A stretch of 64,000 bases of DNA, from assembly GCF_000971975.1 (NCBI RefSeq), contig NZ_LAQO01000007.1, forward strand, positions 186,001-250,000, written 5' to 3'. The notes beneath the pieces are model-generated. The model ran no database searches and was not told the origin of the DNA. It worked only from the letters and a program-made list of their open reading frames with translations. A program made the position numbers and the translations under genes. The stretch comes from Paenibacillus algorifonticola. GTDB lineage: Bacteria > Bacillota > Bacilli > Paenibacillales > Paenibacillaceae. This document shows positions 8,934 to 15,806 of the stretch, one piece after another (the first letter of the stretch is position 1; each line of letters begins with the position of its first letter).

Positions 8934-9752
8934 CTAAACAATCGCTTTATTCGCTGCCGGCACTAAGGCAGGAGGCATCTCCTTCTTCAAGCGCCACACA
9001 AAGCTCATCGGCTTATTTCCTTCATGTCTAACATACTCCACTTCTCCTAGAAACATAAACGGCGACGTGAAGTTGTGCTCTTCCTTGTATTCACGAACAA
9101 ATAAGGCAATCCGATGACCAAGCTGCTTATGATGAATATATCTTTGAGCGGTCTTCGTCTCCTCCGAGATGCGGCTTTGTGTCTGCCAATGGAACAGCCG
9201 CTCGTTGATCGCATAGTCTTCGTACAGGGTGGACGGCGAGAAATCCTTATCTGACTTATTGAGCGTAATAAAGAAAATATCCGTCCCCTTGTCCTCCAAA
9301 TACTTCACACCTTCACGGAAGCTTGGCGCCTTATGCTCGTTCCAAACCCCAAAAGCCGCTAATATTTGATTGGTCGAATACCTGCAATGCAAATCCAATG
9401 GACACGCGTATGGAAAAGCATTGGACTCGTCAACGAAATTTATATGCTTCTCATTATAGGATAAAATATCAATGATTTCTTCCCGGAAGGCTTGGCAGGA
9501 AATAATAAATTGAATACCCTGTTCCATACTCGTAAAGCCTTGCTTGCTCGGCTCTGATGAGTAGAACGTGTAGTAGAACAGATTCAGCATAAGCTGCTCT
9601 TCGTCTGTTTCCACGATTTTTTCACCAGATAGATAAGCAATGAGAAATTTTAATAACCTACGTGAGTTAAGGCTTAGCAAGGCAGGCAATCGTTTGACTA
9701 AATAATCTTCCTGCTCAAATTTGAAAGGGTCGAGTAGATCTGCTTCTACCAT
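8934..9752 (-). pseudogene. C-terminal fragment of a DUF3427 superfamily helicase
   Basis: The 272 codons match the C-terminal portion of large DEAD/DEAH helicases carrying DUF3427: HKAPSFREGVKYLEDKGTDI, FFITLNKSDKDFSPSTLYEDY, FHWQTQSRISEET and HEGNKPMSFVWRL are characteristic. Full proteins are around 1000 aa with PLD-like nuclease and helicase domains before this part; none of that is found upstream, where the restriction cassette begins. The frame is intact and an ATG (9752) exists, so a short product is possible, but loss of the motor argues for a decayed gene. The Nudix gene behind it is a recurrent partner as far as I recall. Confidence 0.75.
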
Positions 9753-9895
9753 CAAGCTTCGAAGGTTTGCAACTCCCCCTCTTTGCTAATTCCATCAAAA
9801 TACTTCACTATTATTGCAGAGTTCGCAAAGTGATCACAAGATATTAAGAATGGGAACGAAATAACATGGAACTGTATAAAAAGCAAGGCATATTT

Positions 9896-10336
9896 TTATC
9901 TTTGGGATATATTATTGTTCACATTGTATTTACAGTGTTCTATAAAAGAATAAATCTGTCCAAGTGTTTGGTCAAAATCATCCTTTAATTGATGTTCCCA
10001 GATACGCAAAATATTCCAACCGTTTGAAGAATAATAAAGTGTTACTTTTTCATCCCTAAGCTTATTTCTCGTAATCTTCTTTTCCCAATATTCTAAATTA
10101 CTCTTTGGGTATCTGCCATGAAGATCGCAATAATGCCAAAAACACGAATCAATAAAGATAACGATTTTATACTTTTTAATCGAAATATCAGGCTTTCCAA
10201 ATAATTTTTTTGAATTTTTTCTAAATCTTATATTCTGTTTCCATAATTCTTTGCTGACAAGTGACTCTAGTTTAGATACAGATCGTATTGATTTCATCAT
10301 CTTGCTTCTGGTCTCAGGAGAAACAATATCAGCCAT
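9896..10336 (-). CDS. vsr: Very short patch repair endonuclease (Vsr)
   Basis: 146 aa Vsr-type nicking endonuclease, which cuts at T:G mismatches arising by deamination of 5-methylcytosine and so offsets the mutational cost of a C5-methyltransferase. It shows the family opening (SPETRSKMMKSIR), the catalytic Asp50 in LFGKPDI, the IDSCFWHYC segment (canonical VDGCFWHGC, here with Ser and Tyr replacing Gly) and NGWNILRIWEHQL near the end. Divergent from the restriction nuclease and near a C5-methyltransferase, as is typical. ATG 10336 follows GAAGGA. AT-rich. Confidence 0.93.
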   Translation of the reverse strand: MADIVSPETRSKMMKSIRSVSKLESLVSKELWKQNIRFRKNSKKLFGKPDISIKKYKIVIFIDSCFWHYCDLHGRYPKSNLEYWEKKITRNKLRDEKVTLYYSSNGWNILRIWEHQLKDDFDQTLGQIYSFIEHCKYNVNNNISQR

Positions 10337-10383
10337 TCCTTCGTTTACCTCCCCTAAAGTTTATATCCATTAATAACATTACT

Positions 10384-10412
10384 CTTTGATATTATCAAAG
10401 ATTTGCTATAAT
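10384..10412 (+). promoter_or_regulatory. Promoter with palindromic operator for the restriction nuclease gene
   Basis: A perfect 17 bp palindrome CTTTGATATTATCAAAG (10384-10400) lies directly before an extended -10 TGCTATAAT (TATAAT at 10407-10412). A poor -35 (TTTGAT) overlaps the palindrome, so a bound protein would block or modulate the promoter. The position suits a controller-type regulator of restriction; which protein binds is unknown. Confidence 0.5.
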
Positions 10413-10446
10413 AGTACTGGAACTTAATAGAAACAGGTGATAAGTT

Positions 10447-11394
10447 ATGGCGGGTGTATTAGTTGCAGAGTACTTAGGGCAAAGAACAGATGTAGATCAT
10501 ATAAAAATTGAACCAGCAGGAGAACGCGAATTGTGCCCTTTTATGGATGGGAGATTTTGCCATAAAAAAGTACCTGTATGTTCTATTCGCAATAAGGGAA
10601 AACTGTGGATAGTTTGTGAAAACCGATTATGCAGTTCTAAGAAAACAGTGCCTGACCCAGTCAATCCTAAGAAAAAGGTAAAGCTAAACCTCTCAAGTTA
10701 TCAAAAAGATGTACTCTTAAATATTGCAAAAGCATCATTTTCAGAAGATCTGGATTACAGTGACGTTTCAGTAAAACGCGAAGTCCCTTTAAAAGCTAAT
10801 GATCAAAGTGATTACAGTGCAGATTTTGTAATGACACTCAATGACGGAAGAAGCCATTTGCCAGGACCAGATAGGGTTGTTTTAGAAATGCAGGGTGGAG
10901 GAGAGACATCTAATACTGGAGAAATCACCCGGCATATTTCCGCTTGGAAAGAAAATCCCCTTCGGACTAATGAAATTTTAAGAAAAGAAATCCCTAAAGT
11001 AGGGACAATTGAAACAAATGCTTGGCGTAGACAACAAGAGCAGTTTATAGTAAAGGGGAACGTTGCCTTAATGACATGGAAAGGCTACGGTATTATCTTT
11101 TGTGTTGGGGAACTGCTTTACGATTATATTTGGAGAAAAATAGAAAATAAATCAATTTTGCCTCCTCTAAAAGAACATAACTGGACCTTGGCTTTTTTGG
11201 AGATATCAGAAGATTATGATAGCCCAGTCATGCCTGGCCCACTGCCTTTAAAAGTAGGAAGAAGACTTTTTACTAATTATCATACTTTTGTCCATGCTCT
11301 TATTAATCAAGGTGAACCAAGCCCTGATACATTTGCAGGCGATTTTGATCGTTTAGATGGTACAGTAGTTAATATTCCAAAAGAAGGGCGTTAA
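10447..11394 (+). CDS. NotI-family type II restriction endonuclease
   Basis: 315 aa protein resembling NotI, the rare-cutting restriction enzyme with an N-terminal metal (iron) binding fold. Family features are VAEYLGQR near the start, CPF at Cys30, further Cys38, Cys45, Cys57 and Cys62 (the last two in VCENRLC), and a PD-(D/E)xK-like core with Asp126 and E147-M-Q149, a spacing close to the D...E-x-Q arrangement of NotI. The following FIVKGNVALMTWKGYG segment also matches in position. ATG 10447 follows AGGTGATAAGTT. It is convergent with the C5-methyltransferase and divergent from vsr, forming a restriction-modification cassette. Recognition sequence cannot be read from the protein. Confidence 0.8.
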   Translation: MAGVLVAEYLGQRTDVDHIKIEPAGERELCPFMDGRFCHKKVPVCSIRNKGKLWIVCENRLCSSKKTVPDPVNPKKKVKLNLSSYQKDVLLNIAKASFSEDLDYSDVSVKREVPLKANDQSDYSADFVMTLNDGRSHLPGPDRVVLEMQGGGETSNTGEITRHISAWKENPLRTNEILRKEIPKVGTIETNAWRRQQEQFIVKGNVALMTWKGYGIIFCVGELLYDYIWRKIENKSILPPLKEHNWTLAFLEISEDYDSPVMPGPLPLKVGRRLFTNYHTFVHALINQGEPSPDTFAGDFDRLDGTVVNIPKEGR

Positions 11395-11420
11395 AAGGTC
11401 GAGTCCAATGGCTCAACCTT
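11392..11420. terminator. Bidirectional hairpin between convergent restriction and modification genes
   Basis: AAAAGGT-C-GAG pairs with CTC-A-ACCTTTT around an 8 base loop. A-rich and T-rich flanks on either side suit termination from both genes. Confidence 0.55.
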
Positions 11421-11432
11421 TTAAGCCATTTT

Positions 11433-12320
11433 TTAGTTCTGTGAGACAGCTACTAATCTTTCACCAATCCACTCTATAACTGGAACAGCTACTGCATTTC
11501 CTAGTGTTCTGAATCTACTTCCGTCCAGCCCACTGGAAACCCCTGTAGCCTCTCGTATTCCGAAGGAACCATTCGTCTTACAGACAGCGTCTGAGCTGCC
11601 TCTGGAGTCAAGTGTATAGGTTTCTCCATCATTTCTGTATCCTTTTGCTTGAGGTCCAGCTGAAGCTTTTCTTCCAATTCCGGCATGCTGTATAGAGTAG
11701 AGAGTTGAAGACAAATTGCTCTCGCCAAATCCGGCGGAAGAGGCTTGTTTCTTTCCCAAGCCCTGTCTAGAAGCGACTGCAATTGTGCCCTGTTCAAAAA
11801 GTACTTCAGAGGCACGCTGGTTTCCATAACTTGCGACAATATAGACTCTTCTACGACGTTGGGGTGTTCCAAAGTATTTTGCATCCAATACTCTCCATGC
11901 CACACCATACCCGAGTTCAGCCAATGTTCCGACGACGACTTTGAAATCATTTCCCTGATTACTGTTAAGTAACCCGGGAACATTCTCGACAAGAACCCAA
12001 TTAGGTCTTCGTTGTTCAATGAGTTCTGCGTATTTATAGAAATGTCCGCTTCGGTCTCCTTCAAGGCCTTTTCTTTTCCCTTGGTTGGCAAGGGATACAT
12101 CTTGGCAAGGGAATCCTCCACACCAGACTTCTGCTTCAGGGATTTCTTCGATTGTGACATCATTAATATCCCCCATTAATTTAACATTTGGCCAATGCTT
12201 CCGTAGAACCTTTTGACAATATGAATTCCACTCACACTGAAAAACCACTTCCATACCTGCACGTTCAAGACCAAGATCGAAACCGCCAATACCGCTAAAG
12301 AAAGAGGCAACTTTTAACAT
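11433..12320 (-). CDS. DNA (cytosine-5)-methyltransferase with displaced motif IX
   Basis: C5-methyltransferase expected to protect the host from the neighbouring nuclease. Motif I is FFSGIGGFDLG, motif IV GGFPCQDVS with catalytic Cys72, motif VI VENVPG, motif VIII FGTPQRRRRVYIVA and motif X RTLGNAVAVPVIEWIG. However the conserved motif IX (SVRRMVPSEYERLQGFPVGW) is encoded in the neighbouring frame between about 11590 and 11515. In the main frame those bases read an unrelated KTNGSFGIREATG stretch. Two compensating one-base shifts would explain this: an enzyme with a scrambled segment or a sequence error. ATG 12320 follows AGG; a TTG nine bases upstream is the alternative. 295 aa, slightly short for the family. 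Confidence 0.85.
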   Translation of the reverse strand: MLKVASFFSGIGGFDLGLERAGMEVVFQCEWNSYCQKVLRKHWPNVKLMGDINDVTIEEIPEAEVWCGGFPCQDVSLANQGKRKGLEGDRSGHFYKYAELIEQRRPNWVLVENVPGLLNSNQGNDFKVVVGTLAELGYGVAWRVLDAKYFGTPQRRRRVYIVASYGNQRASEVLFEQGTIAVASRQGLGKKQASSAGFGESNLSSTLYSIQHAGIGRKASAGPQAKGYRNDGETYTLDSRGSSDAVCKTNGSFGIREATGVSSGLDGSRFRTLGNAVAVPVIEWIGERLVAVSQN

Positions 12321-12336
12321 TCTGTTCAACCTTTCA

Positions 12337-12414
12337 AGAATAAGATCGTATGTTCTTATTCTACTAAATCTTGAAGAATCTTTCTAGAGGACAAAAGTAA
12401 TTATAACATACGAT
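12337..12414 (-). promoter_or_regulatory. Methyltransferase promoter region with nested inverted repeats
   Basis: On the minus strand a TATAAT (plus-strand 12399-12404) lies about 80 bp before the methyltransferase start. Two inverted repeats surround it: AGAATAAGA / TCTTATTCT (12337-12345 and 12354-12362) in the leader, and ATCGTATGTT (12345-12354) with its exact complement at 12405-12414. Such symmetry suggests autoregulation by the methyltransferase or control by a small regulator. Confidence 0.45.
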
Positions 12415-13131
12415 TTCCCACATGGCCAGAGAAACTTCTGCCATTTGATAGCATGAAACTTATTCTAAACGTCCCTCGGATTGCTAAAATATAATTCATT
12501 GATTCCTGCCAGAGTTATAGATCAGGAGTTATGCTGCAAAATTTTATCATAGCGACACTATAATTAACTAGAAGGAAACTATCAGTTTTTTGCATGATAT
12601 TCTGAAGAAACATTTTTTCTACCGAGTTTCAAGATTCGAAGTGACTGTTCAAGCAGCTTGTGGAACTTATTAATAATAAAAGGATGATAAATCGTTAACC
12701 CACTTCACAGACTTCTCAAAGTTGATTAACTCATATGACAAAGCTCTTAGCGTGGATAGGTTATACCCCCTTAAACAAACATCTCTATAGTTTTACCGCT
12801 GTAGTGTGTTGTAATAACGAGCTTTTCTCCAAAAATATTCTGATTCTGACTTGTACAATATTTATGTTGCTCAATATACCAGAAGCGAAAGTTACCCCAA
12901 AAAGGGAGCTTAACAAAGCTATCAGTTTGCTCCCATTACAAACTATTTGCTCTTTTTCGAAAAAAAATCCGAAAACGTTTGATAAATTTATGTGGAAATG
13001 CTTTTCAAGCTTATAGGAAGAATGCTCTGACAGGCAGAATTAAATTTCTATTTTATTACTTATTGTTGAATACTTTATCTGTATGGATTAGTATAACAGA
13101 TTGATAATAGATTTAAAAGGAGTAATTTTCC
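12415..13131. other. AT-rich intergenic region without a clear gene
   Basis: About 720 bp between the methyltransferase promoter and the XRE gene. A plus-strand frame (12735-13016) and a minus-strand run near 12685-12775 (STLRALSYELINFEKSVKW) are open, but neither has a recognisable domain, and the minus-strand one is only about 30 codons. It may be decayed coding DNA. I see nothing further that I can support. Confidence 0.3.
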
Positions 13132-13386
13132 TTGAGCGAAAAATCCGTAATAAAACAAATCATCGGGAAAACCGTTAAAGCAATACGCATCAAAAAAGGC
13201 TTAAGTCAAGAAGATTTGGCGCACGAATGCAACGTCGATCGCTCCTATATTTCCATGATAGAAGTCGGCAGGAACGAACCTTCGGTAACGAAAATATTTG
13301 ACCTCTGCACAGGGCTTAGAGTCAAGCCATCCGACTTTTTCAAGCTAGTAGAGGGGGAATTCGAGAAGCTGCGTGAGCAGGGCTGA
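13132..13386 (+). CDS. XRE-family transcriptional regulator, C-protein size
   Basis: 84 aa helix-turn-helix protein made almost entirely of one XRE domain (residues 13-70, core LSQEDLAHECNVDRSYISMI). It is the size of restriction-modification controller (C) proteins and has similar spacing, but XRE repressors of phages and mobile islands look alike. It starts at TTG 13132 behind AAAAGGAG, nine bases upstream. It lies about 0.8 kb upstream of the methyltransferase on the opposite strand. A role in controlling the cassette is inference only. Ends at a strong hairpin. Confidence 0.85.
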   Translation: MSEKSVIKQIIGKTVKAIRIKKGLSQEDLAHECNVDRSYISMIEVGRNEPSVTKIFDLCTGLRVKPSDFFKLVEGEFEKLREQG

Positions 13387-13396
13387 GAACACAAAT

Positions 13397-13437
13397 AAGG
13401 GCGGGACGGAAGCTTTAGCAGCCTTCGTCCCGCCCTT
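13397..13437. terminator. GC-rich hairpin terminator
   Basis: AAGGGCGGGACG with its complement CGTCCCGCCCTT around a partly paired loop. It directly follows the XRE stop and also lies at the end of the minus-strand remnant at 13471. The T-tracts are weak on both sides. Confidence 0.6.
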
Positions 13438-13470
13438 ATAGTTAACAACGAATTATGGGTCTTGAAAAAT

Positions 13471-13734
13471 TCATATCATCTGCATCTCGTTTTTCAATCC
13501 GGCTTGATACATCCATTCTTTTTCAAGGGCATTTTGATAATTCAACGCCTTCTCCCATTCAAGAAGAAGCTGATACAGTCGTGGAGCTAGTTCCTGCTTT
13601 AACTGGCTCTCCAGTTCAACTTGCCTTAGCCGCAGTAGTTTAATTTCGGGTGTTTACCCTGCAATTCTAGCCTGTTCAATAAAGCGTGCGTCAAACACTG
13701 GCTTGATCCATTCTGGTAAAGGCTGTTGCTCCAA
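13471..13734 (-). pseudogene. Small hypothetical gene with an in-frame stop
   Basis: From TTG 13734, behind a GGAGGGG ribosome site 7 bp upstream, the frame reads MEQQPLPEWIKPVFDARFIE and more before a TAA at codon 27 (13654-13656). It then continues open for 61 codons (ELESQLKQELAPRLYQLLLE, EKEWMYQAGLKNEMQMI) to TGA 13471. The charged, helical character on both sides of the stop implies one former gene of about 87 aa broken by a nonsense mutation. No family recognised. Confidence 0.55.
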
Positions 13735-13822
13735 AATAAAATCCCCTCCCAAGGTAAAAGTTCGTTGAACTTACCGTAGTAGGAGATGGTTTTCAATAGC
13801 CCATTTCATTTCATCCGTATGT

Positions 13823-14011
13823 TTACGAAATAAGCTCGATATTTTGCAATACTCTTAAATACTCGATAAGACCATGCCTTGCAGATTGTAAACTCTGAAT
13901 TTCTTCGATAATTTTCTGCCGCCGATCCGTTGTCGTATACGCTCTGTCATGCTCATGAGCTAGCTTTCCGTGACGTCTTGCTATTTGCCGATGAAGCATC
14001 GTCAAGGGCAA
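13823..14011 (-). CDS. Small hypothetical protein
   Basis: About 60 aa, highly charged and helical (ARRHGKLAHEHDRAYTTTDR, EEIQSLQSARHGLIEYLRVL), without membrane segments. Possible starts are TTG 14011 or the ATG four codons later; no clear ribosome site is present. It precedes the broken small gene at 13734 on the same strand, perhaps as part of one former transcript. No family recognised and the call as a gene is uncertain. Confidence 0.4.
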   Translation of the reverse strand: MPLTMLHRQIARRHGKLAHEHDRAYTTTDRRQKIIEEIQSLQSARHGLIEYLRVLQNIELIS

Positions 14012-14119
14012 TTCTGGCTAATGGGTGACTTCATTTAAGAGCGGACTCATCTACTCCCAATTGTTTTTTACATTACAATTGCCAAAGACGCTGAATCTAT
14101 TAATTTCATCGTTGTAAAA

Positions 14120-14788
14120 TCAATGACTATCATATTTAATCGCTGTTATAGTCACCTGGTTTCTTATTTTTACTTTGAAATCATCTGGATAAAAGAAAGC
14201 ATAATTTATTCCGCCACCATGAACTGAACTGGAATACCTTAATCCATCAAATCCTTGCTGCTTAAAATACTCAGCAATATACTGCGTGGGTAAATAGCTT
14301 AGCTCTTTTTCACTTGGAACAACTGGCTTAGAAAATTTAGAACTAATAACTCTTCTATAACTATTTAATTGTTTAGTTTCGGATTTATCTGGTACTAAAT
14401 TAATAACATTGAGTTCCCGCATTGTCTCACATGTAGCAATTGTTATTCCCGCCCCTATCCAAGGACGCAGTTCTGAAACAATGGTATCTTCATGTTCAGC
14501 CGCATATAGATACGAAATGCCTCGTGAATTAAGTCTTCCAGCACTTGCCTTACCTTTTGGTGGAGCTTTCAAAAGCGCATCTTGAAAAGGCTCTTTCTCA
14601 TTAATTCTGCCTCTTAAAAATACATTTCCACTTGTAATCTTAAAAGAGCTTTTCTCATACTCTGAAAGAAAATACAGAAAAAAATCATGACGATTATCAA
14701 TAAAAAAATGATTATCTTCAAACATTTCCACGAAACTATCATAGACTTTCTCTGTGTGATCATCATTAGTAACATACATCGACGACAA
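14120..14788 (-). CDS. RES-domain protein (predicted NAD+ phosphorylase-like)
   Basis: About 222 aa with a RES domain: FLRGRINEKEPFQD, then PPKGKASAGRLNSRGISYLY with the conserved Arg and the Asn-Gly-like turn, AAEHEDTIVSELRPW with the conserved Glu, and a C-terminal FDGLRYSSSVHGGGINYAFF. RES proteins of Res-Xre toxin-antitoxin pairs degrade NAD+. The usual partner, a DUF2384-type Xre antitoxin, is not adjacent; the XRE gene at 13132 is not of that type. The N-terminal 60 residues resemble those of stand-alone RES proteins. TTG 14788 behind GGGGTGAG is the likely start; ATG 14779 is the alternative. The -10 TATAAT is at 14837-14842. Confidence 0.8.
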   Translation of the reverse strand: MSSMYVTNDDHTEKVYDSFVEMFEDNHFFIDNRHDFFLYFLSEYEKSSFKITSGNVFLRGRINEKEPFQDALLKAPPKGKASAGRLNSRGISYLYAAEHEDTIVSELRPWIGAGITIATCETMRELNVINLVPDKSETKQLNSYRRVISSKFSKPVVPSEKELSYLPTQYIAEYFKQQGFDGLRYSSSVHGGGINYAFFYPDDFKVKIRNQVTITAIKYDSH

Positions 14789-14840
14789 TTTTCTCACCCC
14801 ACAAGTTTCAATAATAATATAGACATACTCTGTTCTATTA

Positions 14841-14876
14841 TAAAGCAAAAAGTTCAAGCAGTGTCCTACTTGAACC
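14841..14876 (-). terminator. Terminator of the Gabija-HNH operon
   Basis: Perfect 7 bp stem GTTCAAG / CTTGAAC with a 10 base loop followed on the minus strand by CTTTTTGCTTT. It lies about 150 bp after the HNH gene stop and just before the RES gene promoter. Confidence 0.65.
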
Positions 14877-14889
14877 TCAACGACAATTT

Positions 14890-14990
14890 TTAGTTATTTA
14901 GTAAAGGTGGCTTTAAATCAATACTCTCTCTCACTTCCAACACAAAGGACTTAACGTGCGATGAGTGCCAGCTGCGATTGTCATTTTACA
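14890..14990 (-). repeat. Remnant resembling the 3' end of rlmD
   Basis: GTAAAGGTGGCTTTAAATCA (14901-14920) matches the sequence around the rlmD stop codon (18937-18956) at all but two of 20 positions. Similarity continues for about 60 bp at roughly 70% by hand alignment. Translated, SSHVKSFVLEVRES aligns ungapped with TTHVECCVSLVRTQ, the RlmD C-terminus. Both lie on the minus strand, each followed by a hairpin terminator, and together they bracket the Gabija-HNH operon. Confidence 0.5.
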
Positions 14991-15028
14991 ATTAACCATC
15001 ATAGACCCGTTTGTCATTACTGGGTTGG

Positions 15029-15751
15029 TTACTCATGTTCATTTTGATTCGGAATAACTATTCCGTCACGGGTTGCTATCCAGTCACTCTTCTTATCAAG
15101 AGTTTTTCTTTTTGCGTGGTCCTTTTGCATATAAAACTCTAACGATCGATCAGGTATCACAGATGTTATGTTCTTATCAAACTCTTTTGGACCACCAGAG
15201 ATTTGCCTGCCAATAAAATCATTTACACGCAAGTCATTGATTTCATGCAGCTTATGATGACATTGTTGACATAAACACACTAGATCCCTAATTTTTTCAT
15301 TTCCGATCCGCTCATAAGTTTTGTGATGCAGATTCAAAATACGTTTTGATCTGCAAAGTCGACAACTTTTTGAGTTAAAAACAAAGTAAAAAGTCTTTAT
15401 TTTTTCCCAATGTTCAGTTTTCAAATACGCGTTATAGTTATGTGCAGTTTCACCTGTAGAACAAATTACTGGCCATTTCTGCCCAACACGTTCTTCAGCA
15501 TATTCGAATTCAAATTTTTTTTTAGATTCTTCTTGCTTTAATTGCGTCTTATTTCTTTTATTAGCTCCCTTAGCTGTTTTATTTGCCTTTTGCTTAGTAT
15601 CGTCGTTATATGCCTTTTCAGCATCTTGCTTATTTGTATATGACTTGAATTTTGCATTCGGGAAACCGCTTGTTTGTCTCTGACACTCCTGCCATGATGA
15701 ATATATTCCAGATTTTCGTCCAATCCAAACAACATAGTATTTATCAGCCAT
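15029..15751 (-). CDS. HNH endonuclease fused to an RNase H1-type hybrid-binding (viroplasmin) domain
   Basis: 240 aa. Residues 4-48 (KYYVVWIGRKSGIYSSWQEC, FPNAKFKSYTNKQDAEKAY) match the caulimovirus viroplasmin / RNase H1 N-terminal domain, which binds RNA-DNA hybrids or dsRNA. After a lysine-rich linker (52-80), residues 129-170 form an HNH nuclease with CRLC (Cys130, Cys133), LHH (His142-143), CLCQQCHH (Cys161, Cys164, His165-166) and His169. It lacks an RNase H catalytic domain. ATG 15751 follows AAGGAG. It lies 55 bp after gajB on the same strand and before the operon terminator, so it is probably co-transcribed and may add a nuclease to the defence system. That role is inferred. Confidence 0.82.
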   Translation of the reverse strand: MADKYYVVWIGRKSGIYSSWQECQRQTSGFPNAKFKSYTNKQDAEKAYNDDTKQKANKTAKGANKRNKTQLKQEESKKKFEFEYAEERVGQKWPVICSTGETAHNYNAYLKTEHWEKIKTFYFVFNSKSCRLCRSKRILNLHHKTYERIGNEKIRDLVCLCQQCHHKLHEINDLRVNDFIGRQISGGPKEFDKNITSVIPDRSLEFYMQKDHAKRKTLDKKSDWIATRDGIVIPNQNEHE

Positions 15752-15806
15752 GTTTTCTCCTTTTTTCAAATACAGCAGTATTTCAAAACGTTTATGTGCA
15801 CATTAG

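Noticed and set aside
11501..12163. Overlapping 220-codon frame inside the methyltransferase
   Set aside because: Only its last 30 codons look like protein (motif IX of the methyltransferase); it is not an independent gene but evidence of frame displacement.
12735..13016. 93-codon frame in the AT-rich gap
   Set aside because: Starts without a ribosome site and resembles random AT-rich translation; no domain.
13132..13386. XRE protein as the antitoxin of the RES protein
   Set aside because: It lacks a DUF2384-type C-terminal domain, is 0.7 kb away on the opposite strand, and other genes intervene.
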